DNA from: Devosiaceae bacterium
Lineage (GTDB): Bacteria > Pseudomonadota > Alphaproteobacteria > Rhizobiales > Devosiaceae
Reading direction: 5' to 3'
Length of the DNA: 64,000 nt
NCBI GenBank assembly: GCA_021648375.1
Contig: JAKISW010000001.1
Location: forward strand, 99,088-163,087
Shown here one piece after another: positions 1-8,977 of the stretch (the stretch's first letter is position 1; each line of letters opens with the position of its first letter). The notes beneath the pieces are model-generated. The model had not been told where the DNA came from, ran no database searches, and saw only the letters and a list, made by a program, of their open reading frames with translations. A program made the translations under genes and the position numbers.

Positions 1-1643
1 AGGGCATTGACCCTATTGCTGATTTCCAGCAAATCCGAACTGTTTTTATCAATTACCGCATCCACCAGACCATGGGCGGCCCCCTGATCGCGCAGGGAAA
101 CTTTTAAGCGATCATGGAAAAATTTCAACAGATCCGGCTCAACCTGCAATTTGAAACTTATATTATTTTCCAGCAGTAGCCGGATAACTCCAAGCGCTGC
201 CCGACGCAGGGCAAACGGATCTCTGGAGCCGGTGGGCTTTTCATTGATGGCCCAAAAACTGCTCAAAATATCCAGTTTGTCCGCCATCGCCAAGGCAATG
301 CTGACCGGGTGATCGGGAACAATATCACTTGGACCAACCGGTTTATAATGATTTTTAATGGCGTCAGCAATTTGAGGTTTTTCCCCTTGCGCCAGAGCGT
401 AATAGCTACCCATTAACCCTTGCAGTTCAGGGAATTCATTGACCATCTGGGTTAAAAGATCGCTCTTGGCCAACAGCGCTGCCCGTATTGTATCGTTCAC
501 ATCGGCGCCAATTTTTATGGCGATATCCTGAGCCATTGTGACCAGGCGCTCCACCCGTTGCCTTTGGGTTCCCAGTTTTTTATGAAATACAACTTTGTCT
601 AGTTTTTCTACCAGATCAACAAGCGGGGTCGCCAGATCATTTTGATAGAAAAACATAGCATCTGAAAGTCTGGCACCAATCACCCGCTCATTACCCCCGA
701 CTATGACTTTACCCCCGTCACTGGCTTTAATGTTTGCCACCATGATAAATTTATTGGTCAGCCTGCCGGTTGAGTTGTCACGCAGGCAAAAGCATTTTTG
801 ATGGTTTTTAATGGTGCCGATGATGGTTTCCTGGGGCAATTGCAAAAATTCTTCAGGGAAATTCCCCATCATAACCACGGGCCATTCAACCAAACCGCTA
901 ACCTCTTCAAGCAGGCCCGGATCAGCCACCAGCTCAAGCCCTTGGGCAAATGCCAGGTTTTGCGCGTCGGTTTTTATTATTTCAATCCTGCGATCCTGAT
1001 CCAAAACCACCTTTGCGTTTTCAAGCTCTTGAGCATAATCGTCAAATCTTTTTGCAACAAACGGGGCAGGGGCCATAAATCGGTGACCAAAGCTGGTTTG
1101 GGATGATTTTATATCACCGATTTCAAATTCGATAAGTTCGGGATCTTCATTTGCTGTGCCAAAACTTGCCAGAATTGATCGGATCGGGCGCACCCAACTG
1201 GTATTTCCTGCTCCCCACTTCATCGGTTTTCCCCAGGAAAACCCATGGATGATTTCCGGCAGAATTCTGGCTAGAATCTTTGTCGCCAGTTCGCCTTTTT
1301 TTTCAGTTATTGCCACGTAAAAATCGCCCTTTTTAGGATCGGTTTTTATTTGGGCTTCATCAATGCTGTTTAGGCCCGCGCCTCGCAAAAATCCGGCAAT
1401 TGCCTGTTCGGGTGCACTGGTTTTGGGGCCCTTGCGCTCTTCCTTTTTATCCGGTGAGCTAGAGGGAATATCACCAACTGAAACCACCAATCTACGCGGG
1501 GTGACAAAAGCGGCGGCAGATCCATAGGTCAATCCGCTTTCAATTAATGCTCCTGTTACAGCTTTTTTGAGGTTTTGGGCTGCTGCGCGTTGCAATCGCG
1601 CTGGAATTTCTTCACAAAATATTTCAAACAATAGTTCAGGCAT
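1..1643 (-). CDS. glyS: Glycyl-tRNA synthetase beta subunit (5' part; 3' end outside window)
   Basis: This gene encodes the large (beta) subunit of the tetrameric glycyl-tRNA synthetase, which charges tRNA-Gly in the cytoplasm together with the alpha subunit GlyQ. The reading frame is open from an ATG at 1643 to the window edge, giving 547 codons; the family is usually near 690-700 residues, so the C-terminal anticodon-binding part lies outside. The N-terminus LLFEIFCEEIPARLQ and the following PRRLVV segment are typical of GlyS. No alternative start is needed. The upstream 150 bases separate it from a divergent gene. Identification is by family recognition and is secure. Confidence 0.95.
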   Translation of the reverse strand, partial: MPELLFEIFCEEIPARLQRAAAQNLKKAVTGALIESGLTYGSAAAFVTPRRLVVSVGDIPSSSPDKKEERKGPKTSAPEQAIAGFLRGAGLNSIDEAQIKTDPKKGDFYVAITEKKGELATKILARILPEIIHGFSWGKPMKWGAGNTSWVRPIRSILASFGTANEDPELIEFEIGDIKSSQTSFGHRFMAPAPFVAKRFDDYAQELENAKVVLDQDRRIEIIKTDAQNLAFAQGLELVADPGLLEEVSGLVEWPVVMMGNFPEEFLQLPQETIIGTIKNHQKCFCLRDNSTGRLTNKFIMVANIKASDGGKVIVGGNERVIGARLSDAMFFYQNDLATPLVDLVEKLDKVVFHKKLGTQRQRVERLVTMAQDIAIKIGADVNDTIRAALLAKSDLLTQMVNEFPELQGLMGSYYALAQGEKPQIADAIKNHYKPVGPSDIVPDHPVSIALAMADKLDILSSFWAINEKPTGSRDPFALRRAALGVIRLLLENNISFKLQVEPDLLKFFHDRLKVSLRDQGAAHGLVDAVIDKNSSDLLEISNRVNA

Positions 1644-1684
1644 GGCAAAATTCGCGCTGTTAAATTAATCGGGCGGGTGCAAGG

Positions 1685-1722
1685 TTGGTCATACTGGTGT
1701 GGTCATACGAAATTGGTCGTAT
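1685..1722. promoter_or_regulatory. Repeated TGGTCATAC motifs, candidate operator
   Basis: Three near-copies of TGGTCATAC lie between glyS and the divergent flavin-oxidase-like gene, at 1685-1694, 1700-1709 and 1713-1722 (the last reads TTGGTCGTAT). The last two also form the inverted repeat ATACGA-N6-TCGTAT at 1705-1722. The TNGTNNNACNA pattern resembles sites bound by FadR-subfamily GntR regulators, but no such regulator is adjacent. The assignment as an operator is inference. Confidence 0.35.
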
Positions 1723-1793
1723 CAAGTGATTTTGCAAGACTTTATGTGATTTCAATAATTATTAAAACCAATATCCGGAGTTGAGCTAAAATA

Positions 1794-2270
1794 GTGTCCA
1801 ATAAACTTCATCAAACCGTAGCCGAAAAGATTATAAATGAAGTTCATCAGCTTCTTAGCGATAGCATTCATACTTCCCTTGCAGTGTTTAATCCGGATGG
1901 TCAATATCCCTCCGTTTCTCGGGTCAGCATGGCAATTGCCAACAATTCCAACCCGGTCATTCTCACCTCGGCGCTCTCGCCGCACACAAAAGCACTAAAG
2001 GAAAATGCAAACTGCTCATTATTGATCGGCAACATTGCTGATGGCGATCCGATGGCCCAATCCCGGATAACGCTATTTTGTCGGGCGTTTGCAGTGGAAG
2101 ACAATGATCGGGAAAAAACCAGAGCTGACTTTCTTGAACGCAATCCCAAGGCGATAAATTATATTGACCTGCCTGACTTTGCGTTTTGGAATTTAAGGGT
2201 TGAGCGAGCAACTTATATTGCAGGTTTTGGCAGGGCTTACCATATTTCGGGCCAGCAATTATTTGGTTGA
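1794..2270 (+). CDS. Pyridoxamine 5'-phosphate oxidase-related FMN-binding protein
   Basis: This 158-residue protein resembles the split-barrel FMN-binding family that includes HugZ-type haem-utilisation proteins and PNPOx-like oxidases. The pattern of a short N-terminal helix, the segment YPSVSRVSMAIA, then SALSPHTKALKENANCSLLIG and a C-terminal YIAGFGRAYHI is characteristic of this group. It starts with GTG at 1794; a GGAG lies at 1777-1780, somewhat far upstream. It is divergent from glyS, with motif repeats in the shared spacer. The true substrate is not evident; it is not the biosynthetic PdxH, which is encoded separately at 25164. Confidence is good for the fold and low for the reaction. 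Confidence 0.75.
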   Translation: MSNKLHQTVAEKIINEVHQLLSDSIHTSLAVFNPDGQYPSVSRVSMAIANNSNPVILTSALSPHTKALKENANCSLLIGNIADGDPMAQSRITLFCRAFAVEDNDREKTRADFLERNPKAINYIDLPDFAFWNLRVERATYIAGFGRAYHISGQQLFG

Positions 2271-2293
2271 TTGGCTTAACAAAATTCTAAAAA

Positions 2294-4192
2294 TTACCAG
2301 CCGCCACCGCCACCACCACCACCGCCGCCGCCGGAAGATCCGCCCCCGCCACCACCTGACGAAGAAGAGGATGATGGTTGGGCCGATATCATGGCAGCAC
2401 TCATGCCGGTTGCAATTGAGGCAACACTTTTGCTCAAATCATTGGAACTGAAACCTGAGCCGCTATACCAGTTAGGTCTGTAGCCACCGCGTGTTTCTTC
2501 AATTGCATGGCGCGAAAATTCCCCCTCAAGGCGGTTTGCCCATGGTTTTTCCACCCCAAGGGCAATGGCATAGGGAAGTATTTCCTCAAAGCGTTCGATG
2601 GTGAAATCAGGCTCGCCATTGAAATTGAGACGGTTTTCTTCAGCTGTTTCAAGATACATTTTAAAACCATCGATTTGATCCATGATCTTGCGTCCATGCA
2701 CAGTGGGCGCGCGCATCAAAAAGATAAACAATGCATTGATCAGACCAATCGAAATAGTGGCAATCAAAGGCATATCCAACTGCATAGAGGAAAATAGCGA
2801 GGCCATGCCACCCGCCATATTTATGCCCACAATGCTAAACCAGGAGATTACCACTACCTTGCCCACAATGCCGGCCCCGCCAATACTGGAAAATGCAATC
2901 GTCAACACAATCAGTCCAATACTAGCTGACAGAATCATAAGACCCTGAGCGGGAGCCAGAATTCCACCAATGATCATGGCAAACACAACAAGAATCGAAA
3001 GGGCAATTCCTATTCCTGAATAGATAAAATTATTGAAAAAGTAGGCATTCTGGTTTTCCGAAATGATGGCCCTGATAAATTTTCCTTTATTGGAATTTAT
3101 ACTTTTGCCGCTGGATTTGGAGACTTTCAGTGTTTTCTTTTTTTCCAGATAGCGCTCGATAACAGCCTCTCCGCGCGGCAAATTCTGCGCGCTTTGCTGC
3201 AAATGTGTAATATTGATTTTCTTCTTCTGATCTTTTTCAATCGTCACCAATCCACGAGTGGCCAAAGAAACAAGTGCTGCGGAATAGGCCGTCCACCCGC
3301 TTTTTTTCCAGCCCATATAGTGAATAAAATGGGAGAGTGCGGGGGAGAAGCCTTCGGGAGGGGCAAACAGGGGAATAATCGTTCCCTTTTTGGGGTCACG
3401 CCCCACTGTGTTCCAGGCAAAATAAAAATAAAATAATATCAGCAATACCGCCAAAAGGGGAAAGATGGTTTTGCGATTGTCAGACAGAAAATATAGCAGT
3501 TTTTGCATGCCCTCTGGCTCAGCCATCGCCCCCTTTTCAAACAAAACGGCAACGCTCATTCCCTCGCGCTGCAAAAAAGAACGAGTGGCGCGAAATATTG
3601 CAACATTGTCTGAAATCTGTGTGAATTTCACGGCAGTTTCGGTTGATCCCTGTACCCCGGTATAGGCGGCCAACTCAGTTATTACCGCCCCTTCAGGCAA
3701 CGTCACCTGTGCCACAGCACTTTCGATGGGGAAGCTCCAGAAATTCCCTGTGGCATTCCAGTACAGCTCGTCATAGGTGTCGAAATAGCGGGCCATGCGA
3801 GTCATGGTATAGCGAATGGTGTAGGTGAACGTCTGATAGGGGAGAAAAACGCTGGATTCTCCCACATAAATGCGGGTGCCGCCATCAATGGAGGATGTGA
3901 AATATGGCTCGTCTTTACCATCCCGCTGAATGGAAATGACACTCAAAACTGATTGAATGATCGAGCCGTCATCGTTGATCAGAGTGGTTGGGATATCCCT
4001 GAATATTCCGCGTTTAATTTGTTTTCCCTCTGCATTGACCCTGATGGTTTCGGTAACATCCACAGTTCCATCGTCAAGCAATGTAATGTTGGAAGAAAAG
4101 GATTTTATCACCTCCTGGGCATTTGCAGCCGGAACCAGTGCAAAAAATGCCAGAAGTAAAATAAAAATTATCCTCAGGAATTTGATTTTCAT
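2294..4192 (-). CDS. DUF2207 membrane protein with poly-glycine tail
   Basis: This 632-residue protein has a signal peptide (residues 1 to about 25, ending ANAQ), a beta-rich DUF2207 ectodomain (motifs YTIRYTM and YWNATGNFWSFPIE), a membrane segment near residue 240, a cytoplasmic region, further hydrophobic segments around 390-430 and 450-490, and a C-terminal tail of Ser and Gly ending GGGGGW. That tail is a known feature of DUF2207/YciQ-like proteins. It lies downstream of lemA on the same strand with a spacer of about 50 bases, a recurrent pairing. The function of this family is unknown; an envelope role together with LemA is inference. Confidence 0.85.
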   Translation of the reverse strand: MKIKFLRIIFILLLAFFALVPAANAQEVIKSFSSNITLLDDGTVDVTETIRVNAEGKQIKRGIFRDIPTTLINDDGSIIQSVLSVISIQRDGKDEPYFTSSIDGGTRIYVGESSVFLPYQTFTYTIRYTMTRMARYFDTYDELYWNATGNFWSFPIESAVAQVTLPEGAVITELAAYTGVQGSTETAVKFTQISDNVAIFRATRSFLQREGMSVAVLFEKGAMAEPEGMQKLLYFLSDNRKTIFPLLAVLLILFYFYFAWNTVGRDPKKGTIIPLFAPPEGFSPALSHFIHYMGWKKSGWTAYSAALVSLATRGLVTIEKDQKKKINITHLQQSAQNLPRGEAVIERYLEKKKTLKVSKSSGKSINSNKGKFIRAIISENQNAYFFNNFIYSGIGIALSILVVFAMIIGGILAPAQGLMILSASIGLIVLTIAFSSIGGAGIVGKVVVISWFSIVGINMAGGMASLFSSMQLDMPLIATISIGLINALFIFLMRAPTVHGRKIMDQIDGFKMYLETAEENRLNFNGEPDFTIERFEEILPYAIALGVEKPWANRLEGEFSRHAIEETRGGYRPNWYSGSGFSSNDLSKSVASIATGMSAAMISAQPSSSSSSGGGGGGSSGGGGGGGGGGGW

Positions 4193-4241
4193 TGGATATT
4201 TCCCCCAAAATACTTCCGCTAGGTAAAATCAAGCTATGAAA

Positions 4242-4805
4242 TCAGCTGAAATCCACTTTGGGAACTTCCCGGTCGGCCTCGTTTTCCAGTTCAAAGTATT
4301 CTGCCGTGACAAATTGAAACTGATTGGCCACCAGATTTGAAGGAAAGGATTCCACCGCCACATTCATGTTGCGCACCGCCCCGTTATAATAGCGTCGCGC
4401 CATCTGAATTTCATCTTCCACATTGCGCAAACTATCCTGAAATTCCAGAAAAACACTGTTAGCTTTGAGGTCTGGATAGCTCTCCGCTACCGCCATCAGC
4501 TTTCCAAGTGCGCCCGAAAGCATTGCTTCCAATGGGCCGCGCTCCGCAGGTGTTGCCCCGCCAGCGCCCTGCACGGCGGTGCGCGCTTCCGTTACTGCTT
4601 GAAGGGTGTCTTTTTCGTGCCCCATATAGGCTTTGACGGTTTCCAGCATGTTTGGGATTAGATTAGAGCGCCGTTTTAACTGTACATCAATCCCCGACCA
4701 TCCCTCTTCCACCAATTGGCGATTAGTTACCAGCTTGTTGTAAATGATGATGCCAAAGACAATGGCAACAAGACCGAGCAACGCGATAATAAGAAAAATA
4801 TCCAT
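4242..4805 (-). CDS. lemA: LemA family protein
   Basis: This 187-residue protein has a single N-terminal membrane anchor (about residues 3-25) and the helical LemA domain, recognised by NRQLVEEGWSGIDVQLKRR, LIPNMLETVKAYMGHE, and the later MARRYYNGAVRNMN and FPSNLVA motifs. LemA proteins place a coiled helical domain outside the cytoplasmic membrane; their biochemical role is not settled. Length is normal for the family. It is the first gene of a probable two-gene unit with the DUF2207 gene downstream. The ATG at 4805 directly precedes the anchor. Confidence 0.92.
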   Translation of the reverse strand: MDIFLIIALLGLVAIVFGIIIYNKLVTNRQLVEEGWSGIDVQLKRRSNLIPNMLETVKAYMGHEKDTLQAVTEARTAVQGAGGATPAERGPLEAMLSGALGKLMAVAESYPDLKANSVFLEFQDSLRNVEDEIQMARRYYNGAVRNMNVAVESFPSNLVANQFQFVTAEYFELENEADREVPKVDFS

Positions 4806-4894
4806 AAATCTTTAAGTCCCTGAATTCAGATCTGTTTAAAGTTTTAAAAATCTAACCCGATTCATGAATTATTGCCAATCTGGTGCTGACAATC

Positions 4895-5347
4895 TTAAAT
4901 GGTTCCATTTTTTTTGAATGGCTCCATGCCTTCGCGCGCCAACTCGTCCGCCATCTCGTTATATTCGTTGCCTGCATGGCCCTTTACCCAGTGCCAGCTT
5001 ATTTTGTGGCGCTGAACGGCTTTATCCAGTTCCTGCCATAGTTCTGCATTTTTTACCGGTTTTTTTGCGGCGGTTTTCCAGCCGTTTTTTTTCCAGTTTA
5101 ATATCCAGCTCGTAAGGCCGTCTTTTACATATTTTGAATCCGTATAAAGATCGATTTCACAAGGCCGCTTTAGATAGTTGAGAGCCTCGATGGCCCCCCT
5201 CAATTCCATACGGTTATTGGTGGTTTCTTTTTCTCCACCACTAAGGGATTTGATGCGATTTCCATAAATTAAAACCGCCCCCCAGCCTCCCGGACCCGGA
5301 TTGCCCGAGCAGGACCCGTCCGTATAAATTTTTACCCTGTTAGTCAT
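4895..5347 (-). CDS. rnhA: Ribonuclease HI
   Basis: RNase HI cleaves the RNA strand of RNA-DNA hybrids in the cytoplasm (primer and R-loop removal). With the start at 5347 the protein is 150 residues and the catalytic residues fall at the same numbers as in the Escherichia coli enzyme: D10 (TDGSCSGNPGPGGWG), E48 (NRMELRGAIEAL) and D70 (YTDSKYV), with the late Asp in NEMADELAR and the His in VKGHAGNEYN also present. A longer in-frame start exists upstream but adds non-family residues. The start codon overlaps the last 8 bases of ispH, implying translational coupling. Confidence 0.96.
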   Translation of the reverse strand: MTNRVKIYTDGSCSGNPGPGGWGAVLIYGNRIKSLSGGEKETTNNRMELRGAIEALNYLKRPCEIDLYTDSKYVKDGLTSWILNWKKNGWKTAAKKPVKNAELWQELDKAVQRHKISWHWVKGHAGNEYNEMADELAREGMEPFKKNGTI

Positions 5348-6302
5348 TTTTCTTGTTACGCAGCTCTTTTGGCACATTAAAGACGATGTTTTCGCGAGCG
5401 CTCACATGGTTTGAAACTTCTAATGTAAAGCGCTTTGCAAAAGCATCCAGAATTTCTTCCACCAGAGTTTCTGGTGCCGAAGCACCAGCGGTAATTCCAA
5501 GGCTTGATAGGGATGAAAAATCCTCCCAGATAATATCTTGGGCCCGTTGAATAAGCACGGATTTTGTGCATCCTGAGCGCTGTGCAACCTCTACCAATCG
5601 CATAGAGTTGGACGAATTGGGAGCGCCAACCACAATCATTGCATCAACTTTTGGAGCTACCTGTTTCACCGCCTCCTGACGGTTTGTGGTTGCGTAACAA
5701 ATATCTTCTTTTGGGGTGCTTTTGATTTTAGGGAAGCGATCCTTAAGAATTGCGATGATTTTTGCAGTGTCATCAAGAGAGAGGGTAGTCTGGGTGACAA
5801 AAGCCAGATTATCAGGATTATCGGTCTGAAAATCTTTTGCGTCGCTTTCGGTTTCAATCAGCGATATTTCCCCCGCCGGTAATTGCCCCATTGTCCCGAT
5901 AACTTCCGGGTGCCCCTGGTGGCCGATTAAAATCACCTGCCGCCCTTCATTGAAAAGCCGTTGCGCTTCCACATGTACTTTCCATACCAGCGGGCAGGTG
6001 GCATCGAGCACAAACATATTGCGCTGGCTTGCAGCTTTGGGAATGGACTTTGCCACTCCGTGGGCCGAAAATATCACTGGTGCGGAAGTGTCAGGAATTT
6101 CTGAAAGGGTTTCCACAAAAACTGCCCCTTTGGTTTTTAGGCCATCGACCACATATTTATTGTGAACAATTTCGTGGCGCACATAGACCGGCGCGCCGTA
6201 TTTTTGAAGCGCAAGCTCCACAATCTGAATTGCCCGATCAACCCCGGCGCAAAAACCCCGTGGTGAGCAAAGAATGATTTTTAGTTGAGGAAGTGAATTC
6301 AT
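5340..6302 (-). CDS. ispH: 4-hydroxy-3-methylbut-2-enyl diphosphate reductase
   Basis: IspH (LytB) is the last enzyme of the non-mevalonate isoprenoid pathway; it reduces HMBPP to isopentenyl and dimethylallyl diphosphate with an Fe-S cluster. The 320-residue protein has the three cluster cysteines in GFCAGVDRAI (C18), DATCPLVWKVH and DICYATTNRQEA, plus the conserved GHPEVIGTMGQ and GAPNSSNSMRLVE segments. Length is normal. It is the upstream partner of rnhA (8-base overlap). In many rhizobia thrB sits between these genes; here it does not. Confidence 0.97.
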   Translation of the reverse strand: MNSLPQLKIILCSPRGFCAGVDRAIQIVELALQKYGAPVYVRHEIVHNKYVVDGLKTKGAVFVETLSEIPDTSAPVIFSAHGVAKSIPKAASQRNMFVLDATCPLVWKVHVEAQRLFNEGRQVILIGHQGHPEVIGTMGQLPAGEISLIETESDAKDFQTDNPDNLAFVTQTTLSLDDTAKIIAILKDRFPKIKSTPKEDICYATTNRQEAVKQVAPKVDAMIVVGAPNSSNSMRLVEVAQRSGCTKSVLIQRAQDIIWEDFSSLSSLGITAGASAPETLVEEILDAFAKRFTLEVSNHVSARENIVFNVPKELRNKKND

Positions 6303-6455
6303 AAAAATTTGATGCTTTGTGAGCGAGCATATGTCAAGGCTTTTGCGCCTTTCTTATATGTCAGTGTTGAGGACTGTTGCTACATTGATGCACTCAGGGC
6401 AATATGAAACTATCGTATGATTAACCTCGGTTCATGACCCTAGATAAATTGAGCT

Positions 6456-8753
6456 TTGACCTTGACTTTGGCCCAGCAGATTATTGTGATTTCGCCCTCA
6501 TCAGGACCAGCCCCCCTGTCAGCGGAGCAGCGCGACCTGTTGGTTGGTAAAGCTCGCTGGACCAGAGCGGTTTATGACGCCGGATTTCCAACAGTGCCCA
6601 CAATTTGTATAACCCGCGCCGCCTGGGATGCCCTGCAAAGTGAGCGAGAATTATCTTCACAACGGCTACGCACAGCCTGGGTCGCCACCCTTTTTCGATT
6701 GGTAACAAAGGGGGAAGATCCACCCAAACTGGTGGTTCGCACGTCAGCGCTCACCCATAGGCCGGGTCTGATGGCTGTTAGAACCGATATTTCACCCCCA
6801 GACAGTGAAGAAGAATCAGTGGATTTGAACGGACCGCTGGGCAATGCCATTCGGTCTGCTTTTCTCTCCTATGGTCAAACAGAACCTCTTTGGTCTCAAC
6901 CGGAGAGCGAAAATTTAAGAAACAACCAGATTGTAATTATTCAGGCAACAGCGCCCGGACAAATCAATCTGTTCATGACCCGCCATTCCACAACGGGCAA
7001 AATCGGCCCCGCCCCGGTTCCCCCTGATACTGAAACGGTGCCTTTTCCTGAGATTTTTTCTCCCATCTGTGATTTTCTGGATGGTGCTTCCGGGCGTCAC
7101 ATGGTGGCTTGCATTGCCATGAATGAGGGGAAGCCCGAATTTATTTCCGCCCGCCCGGTTCCTGCCAGTGCCGAAGCTGATCTGGAAGCGGCGGTTGATC
7201 GGGCCGAGCGCGGGATCTGGTCAACCCATCAGGCGGTTAAATCCTTTGATCCTTCCAGGCTTCCCCATGTGCTGCACCCAAGATTGCTGCCGGATCCGGA
7301 ACGCAATGCAATCGCCTCCGGCCTTGGAGTTTCCCCGGGGGCGGCCAGTGGAAAAATAGTTTTTCATCCCGATGATGCGGTTCGCCTTAATGCCAGAGGT
7401 GTAAATTGTATTTTGGTGATGAGTGAAACCGGTCCCACCGATGTGGAGGGAATGCAGGCCGCAACCGGTGCTTTGACGGCGAGAGGCGGCATGACCAGTC
7501 ACGCAGCAATGGTGGCCAGTGCCACCGGACGACCCTGCGTTGCTGGAGTGCGCTCTCTTCAGGTCGATCTTGAAAATTTCACCTGCACTATAGGTGGACA
7601 GGAGTTTTCTCAGGGTAGTGAGATTACAATCGATGGTAGTTCGGGGGAGGTTTTTGCCAGTGCGTTGCAATTGTCGACACCACATATTGGCGGGGCCGTT
7701 TCCAGGTTGCTGGATTGGTCCGATGGCACCCGCTCAATCGCCGTTCGCACAAATGTCGAAACCATAGCTGGCGCAAAAACCGCCCTGGATTTTGGCGCAG
7801 AAGGCATTGGTCTGGCCCGCTCAGAACACATGTTTTTTTCGCAGGAAAGAATGACAGCTCTCAGGCGTTTGATACTTTCTCAAAGCCCTAGTGATCGGGC
7901 TGAAGCATTGCAGGGCCTGGTGGAATATCAGGCCACAGATTATGCCTCTCTGTTCACCACCATGCGTGGCCGTCCGGTTAATGTGCGCCTGTTTGATCCG
8001 CCATTGCATGAATTTTTGCCCAAAAGTGATGAGGATATTGAGGCAACTGCCGCCTCCCTAGGCCTAAGCATCAAGGCCCTGCGCCAGCGCCTTGAAAGCC
8101 TCTCCGAGATAAATCCCATGCTTGGTCATCGCGGTTGTCGTTTGGCCATCACTTATCCCGAAATTCTAAATATGCAGATGCACGCGCTTTTTGCCGGAGC
8201 CAGAGAGGCGATCGAGCAGCAATCTGAACCAGTGGTTCTGGAAGTAATGGTGCCTTTTGTTTCCTCAGCCCGAGAAATAATCTGGCTTCGCAATCAGGTA
8301 ATGTCCATGGCTGACAAGGCTGGCATCGGACTGGAAAATCAGATTCACCTTTCGTTTGGCACTATGATTGAACTGCCAAGAGCAGCTTTGAGGGCCGCAG
8401 AAATTGCCCATGCTGTAGATTTCTTTTCTTTCGGTACTAACGATCTGACCCAGACAACATTTGGAATTTCGCGCGATGACGCACCCGCTTTTCTTGCCGC
8501 CTATAAACGCAAGGGAATATATGAAAGTGACCCCTTTGTTACGCTGGATCAGGCCGGAGTGGGAGAACTGATCAAATTTGCCATTAAAAGGGGCCGGGCA
8601 GCCAATCCCAATCTGGTTGTTGGAATTTGTGGCGAACATGCGGGAGAGCCTCAATCTTTGCAGTTTTTTGCCGGATTGGATGTGGATTATGTCAGCTGCT
8701 CCCCCTATCGGGTGCCGGTTGCCCGCCTGGCACTTGCTCAGGCTCAGGGGTAA
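6456..8753 (+). CDS. Pyruvate phosphate dikinase-like protein with eroded ATP half
   Basis: The 765-residue product aligns over its whole length with pyruvate phosphate dikinase (PPDK, usually about 875-890 residues) but is shorter. The swivelling His domain is intact: TARGGMTSHAAMVA with His at residue 349 (His455 in the Clostridium enzyme). The C-terminal PEP/pyruvate barrel keeps VRLFDPPLHEFLP, GHRGCRLA, TMIELPRAA, FFSFGTNDLTQ and GICGEHAGEP. The N-terminal ATP-grasp half is divergent: the usual VRSGARxSMPGMMDT reads VRTSALTHRPGLM, about 100 residues are missing between that motif and the His, and the ATP-site Glu and Gln of canonical PPDK appear replaced. No ATG start exists; TTG codons at 6456, 6462 and 6468 or GTG at 6486 are the options. 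Confidence 0.8.
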   Translation: MTLTLAQQIIVISPSSGPAPLSAEQRDLLVGKARWTRAVYDAGFPTVPTICITRAAWDALQSERELSSQRLRTAWVATLFRLVTKGEDPPKLVVRTSALTHRPGLMAVRTDISPPDSEEESVDLNGPLGNAIRSAFLSYGQTEPLWSQPESENLRNNQIVIIQATAPGQINLFMTRHSTTGKIGPAPVPPDTETVPFPEIFSPICDFLDGASGRHMVACIAMNEGKPEFISARPVPASAEADLEAAVDRAERGIWSTHQAVKSFDPSRLPHVLHPRLLPDPERNAIASGLGVSPGAASGKIVFHPDDAVRLNARGVNCILVMSETGPTDVEGMQAATGALTARGGMTSHAAMVASATGRPCVAGVRSLQVDLENFTCTIGGQEFSQGSEITIDGSSGEVFASALQLSTPHIGGAVSRLLDWSDGTRSIAVRTNVETIAGAKTALDFGAEGIGLARSEHMFFSQERMTALRRLILSQSPSDRAEALQGLVEYQATDYASLFTTMRGRPVNVRLFDPPLHEFLPKSDEDIEATAASLGLSIKALRQRLESLSEINPMLGHRGCRLAITYPEILNMQMHALFAGAREAIEQQSEPVVLEVMVPFVSSAREIIWLRNQVMSMADKAGIGLENQIHLSFGTMIELPRAALRAAEIAHAVDFFSFGTNDLTQTTFGISRDDAPAFLAAYKRKGIYESDPFVTLDQAGVGELIKFAIKRGRAANPNLVVGICGEHAGEPQSLQFFAGLDVDYVSCSPYRVPVARLALAQAQG

Positions 8754-8977
8754 ACGTTAGCCTGAAAGACCGGTTTAATTTGTTAAGTGTAATAGCACAA
8801 AGACCTTGCAGCGCCCCGGACTGCCCCAAAACTTCCTTGATTTGGTCTATATTTCTTCCACTCCCTGCCTAATTTTCCTGTTTACCTAGTGTCAACGTTA
8901 ATCAACTATTATCGGGGTGCTGGCAATTTATGAGTATGTCAGCGGGTTTGAGTATTCAGGTAGTGTAAGTAGAGTAA

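Noticed and set aside
2298..2360. Triplet-rich (CCACCG-like) run, possible repeat array
   Set aside because: It is the coding sequence of the glycine tail of the DUF2207 protein, not a CRISPR or intergenic array.
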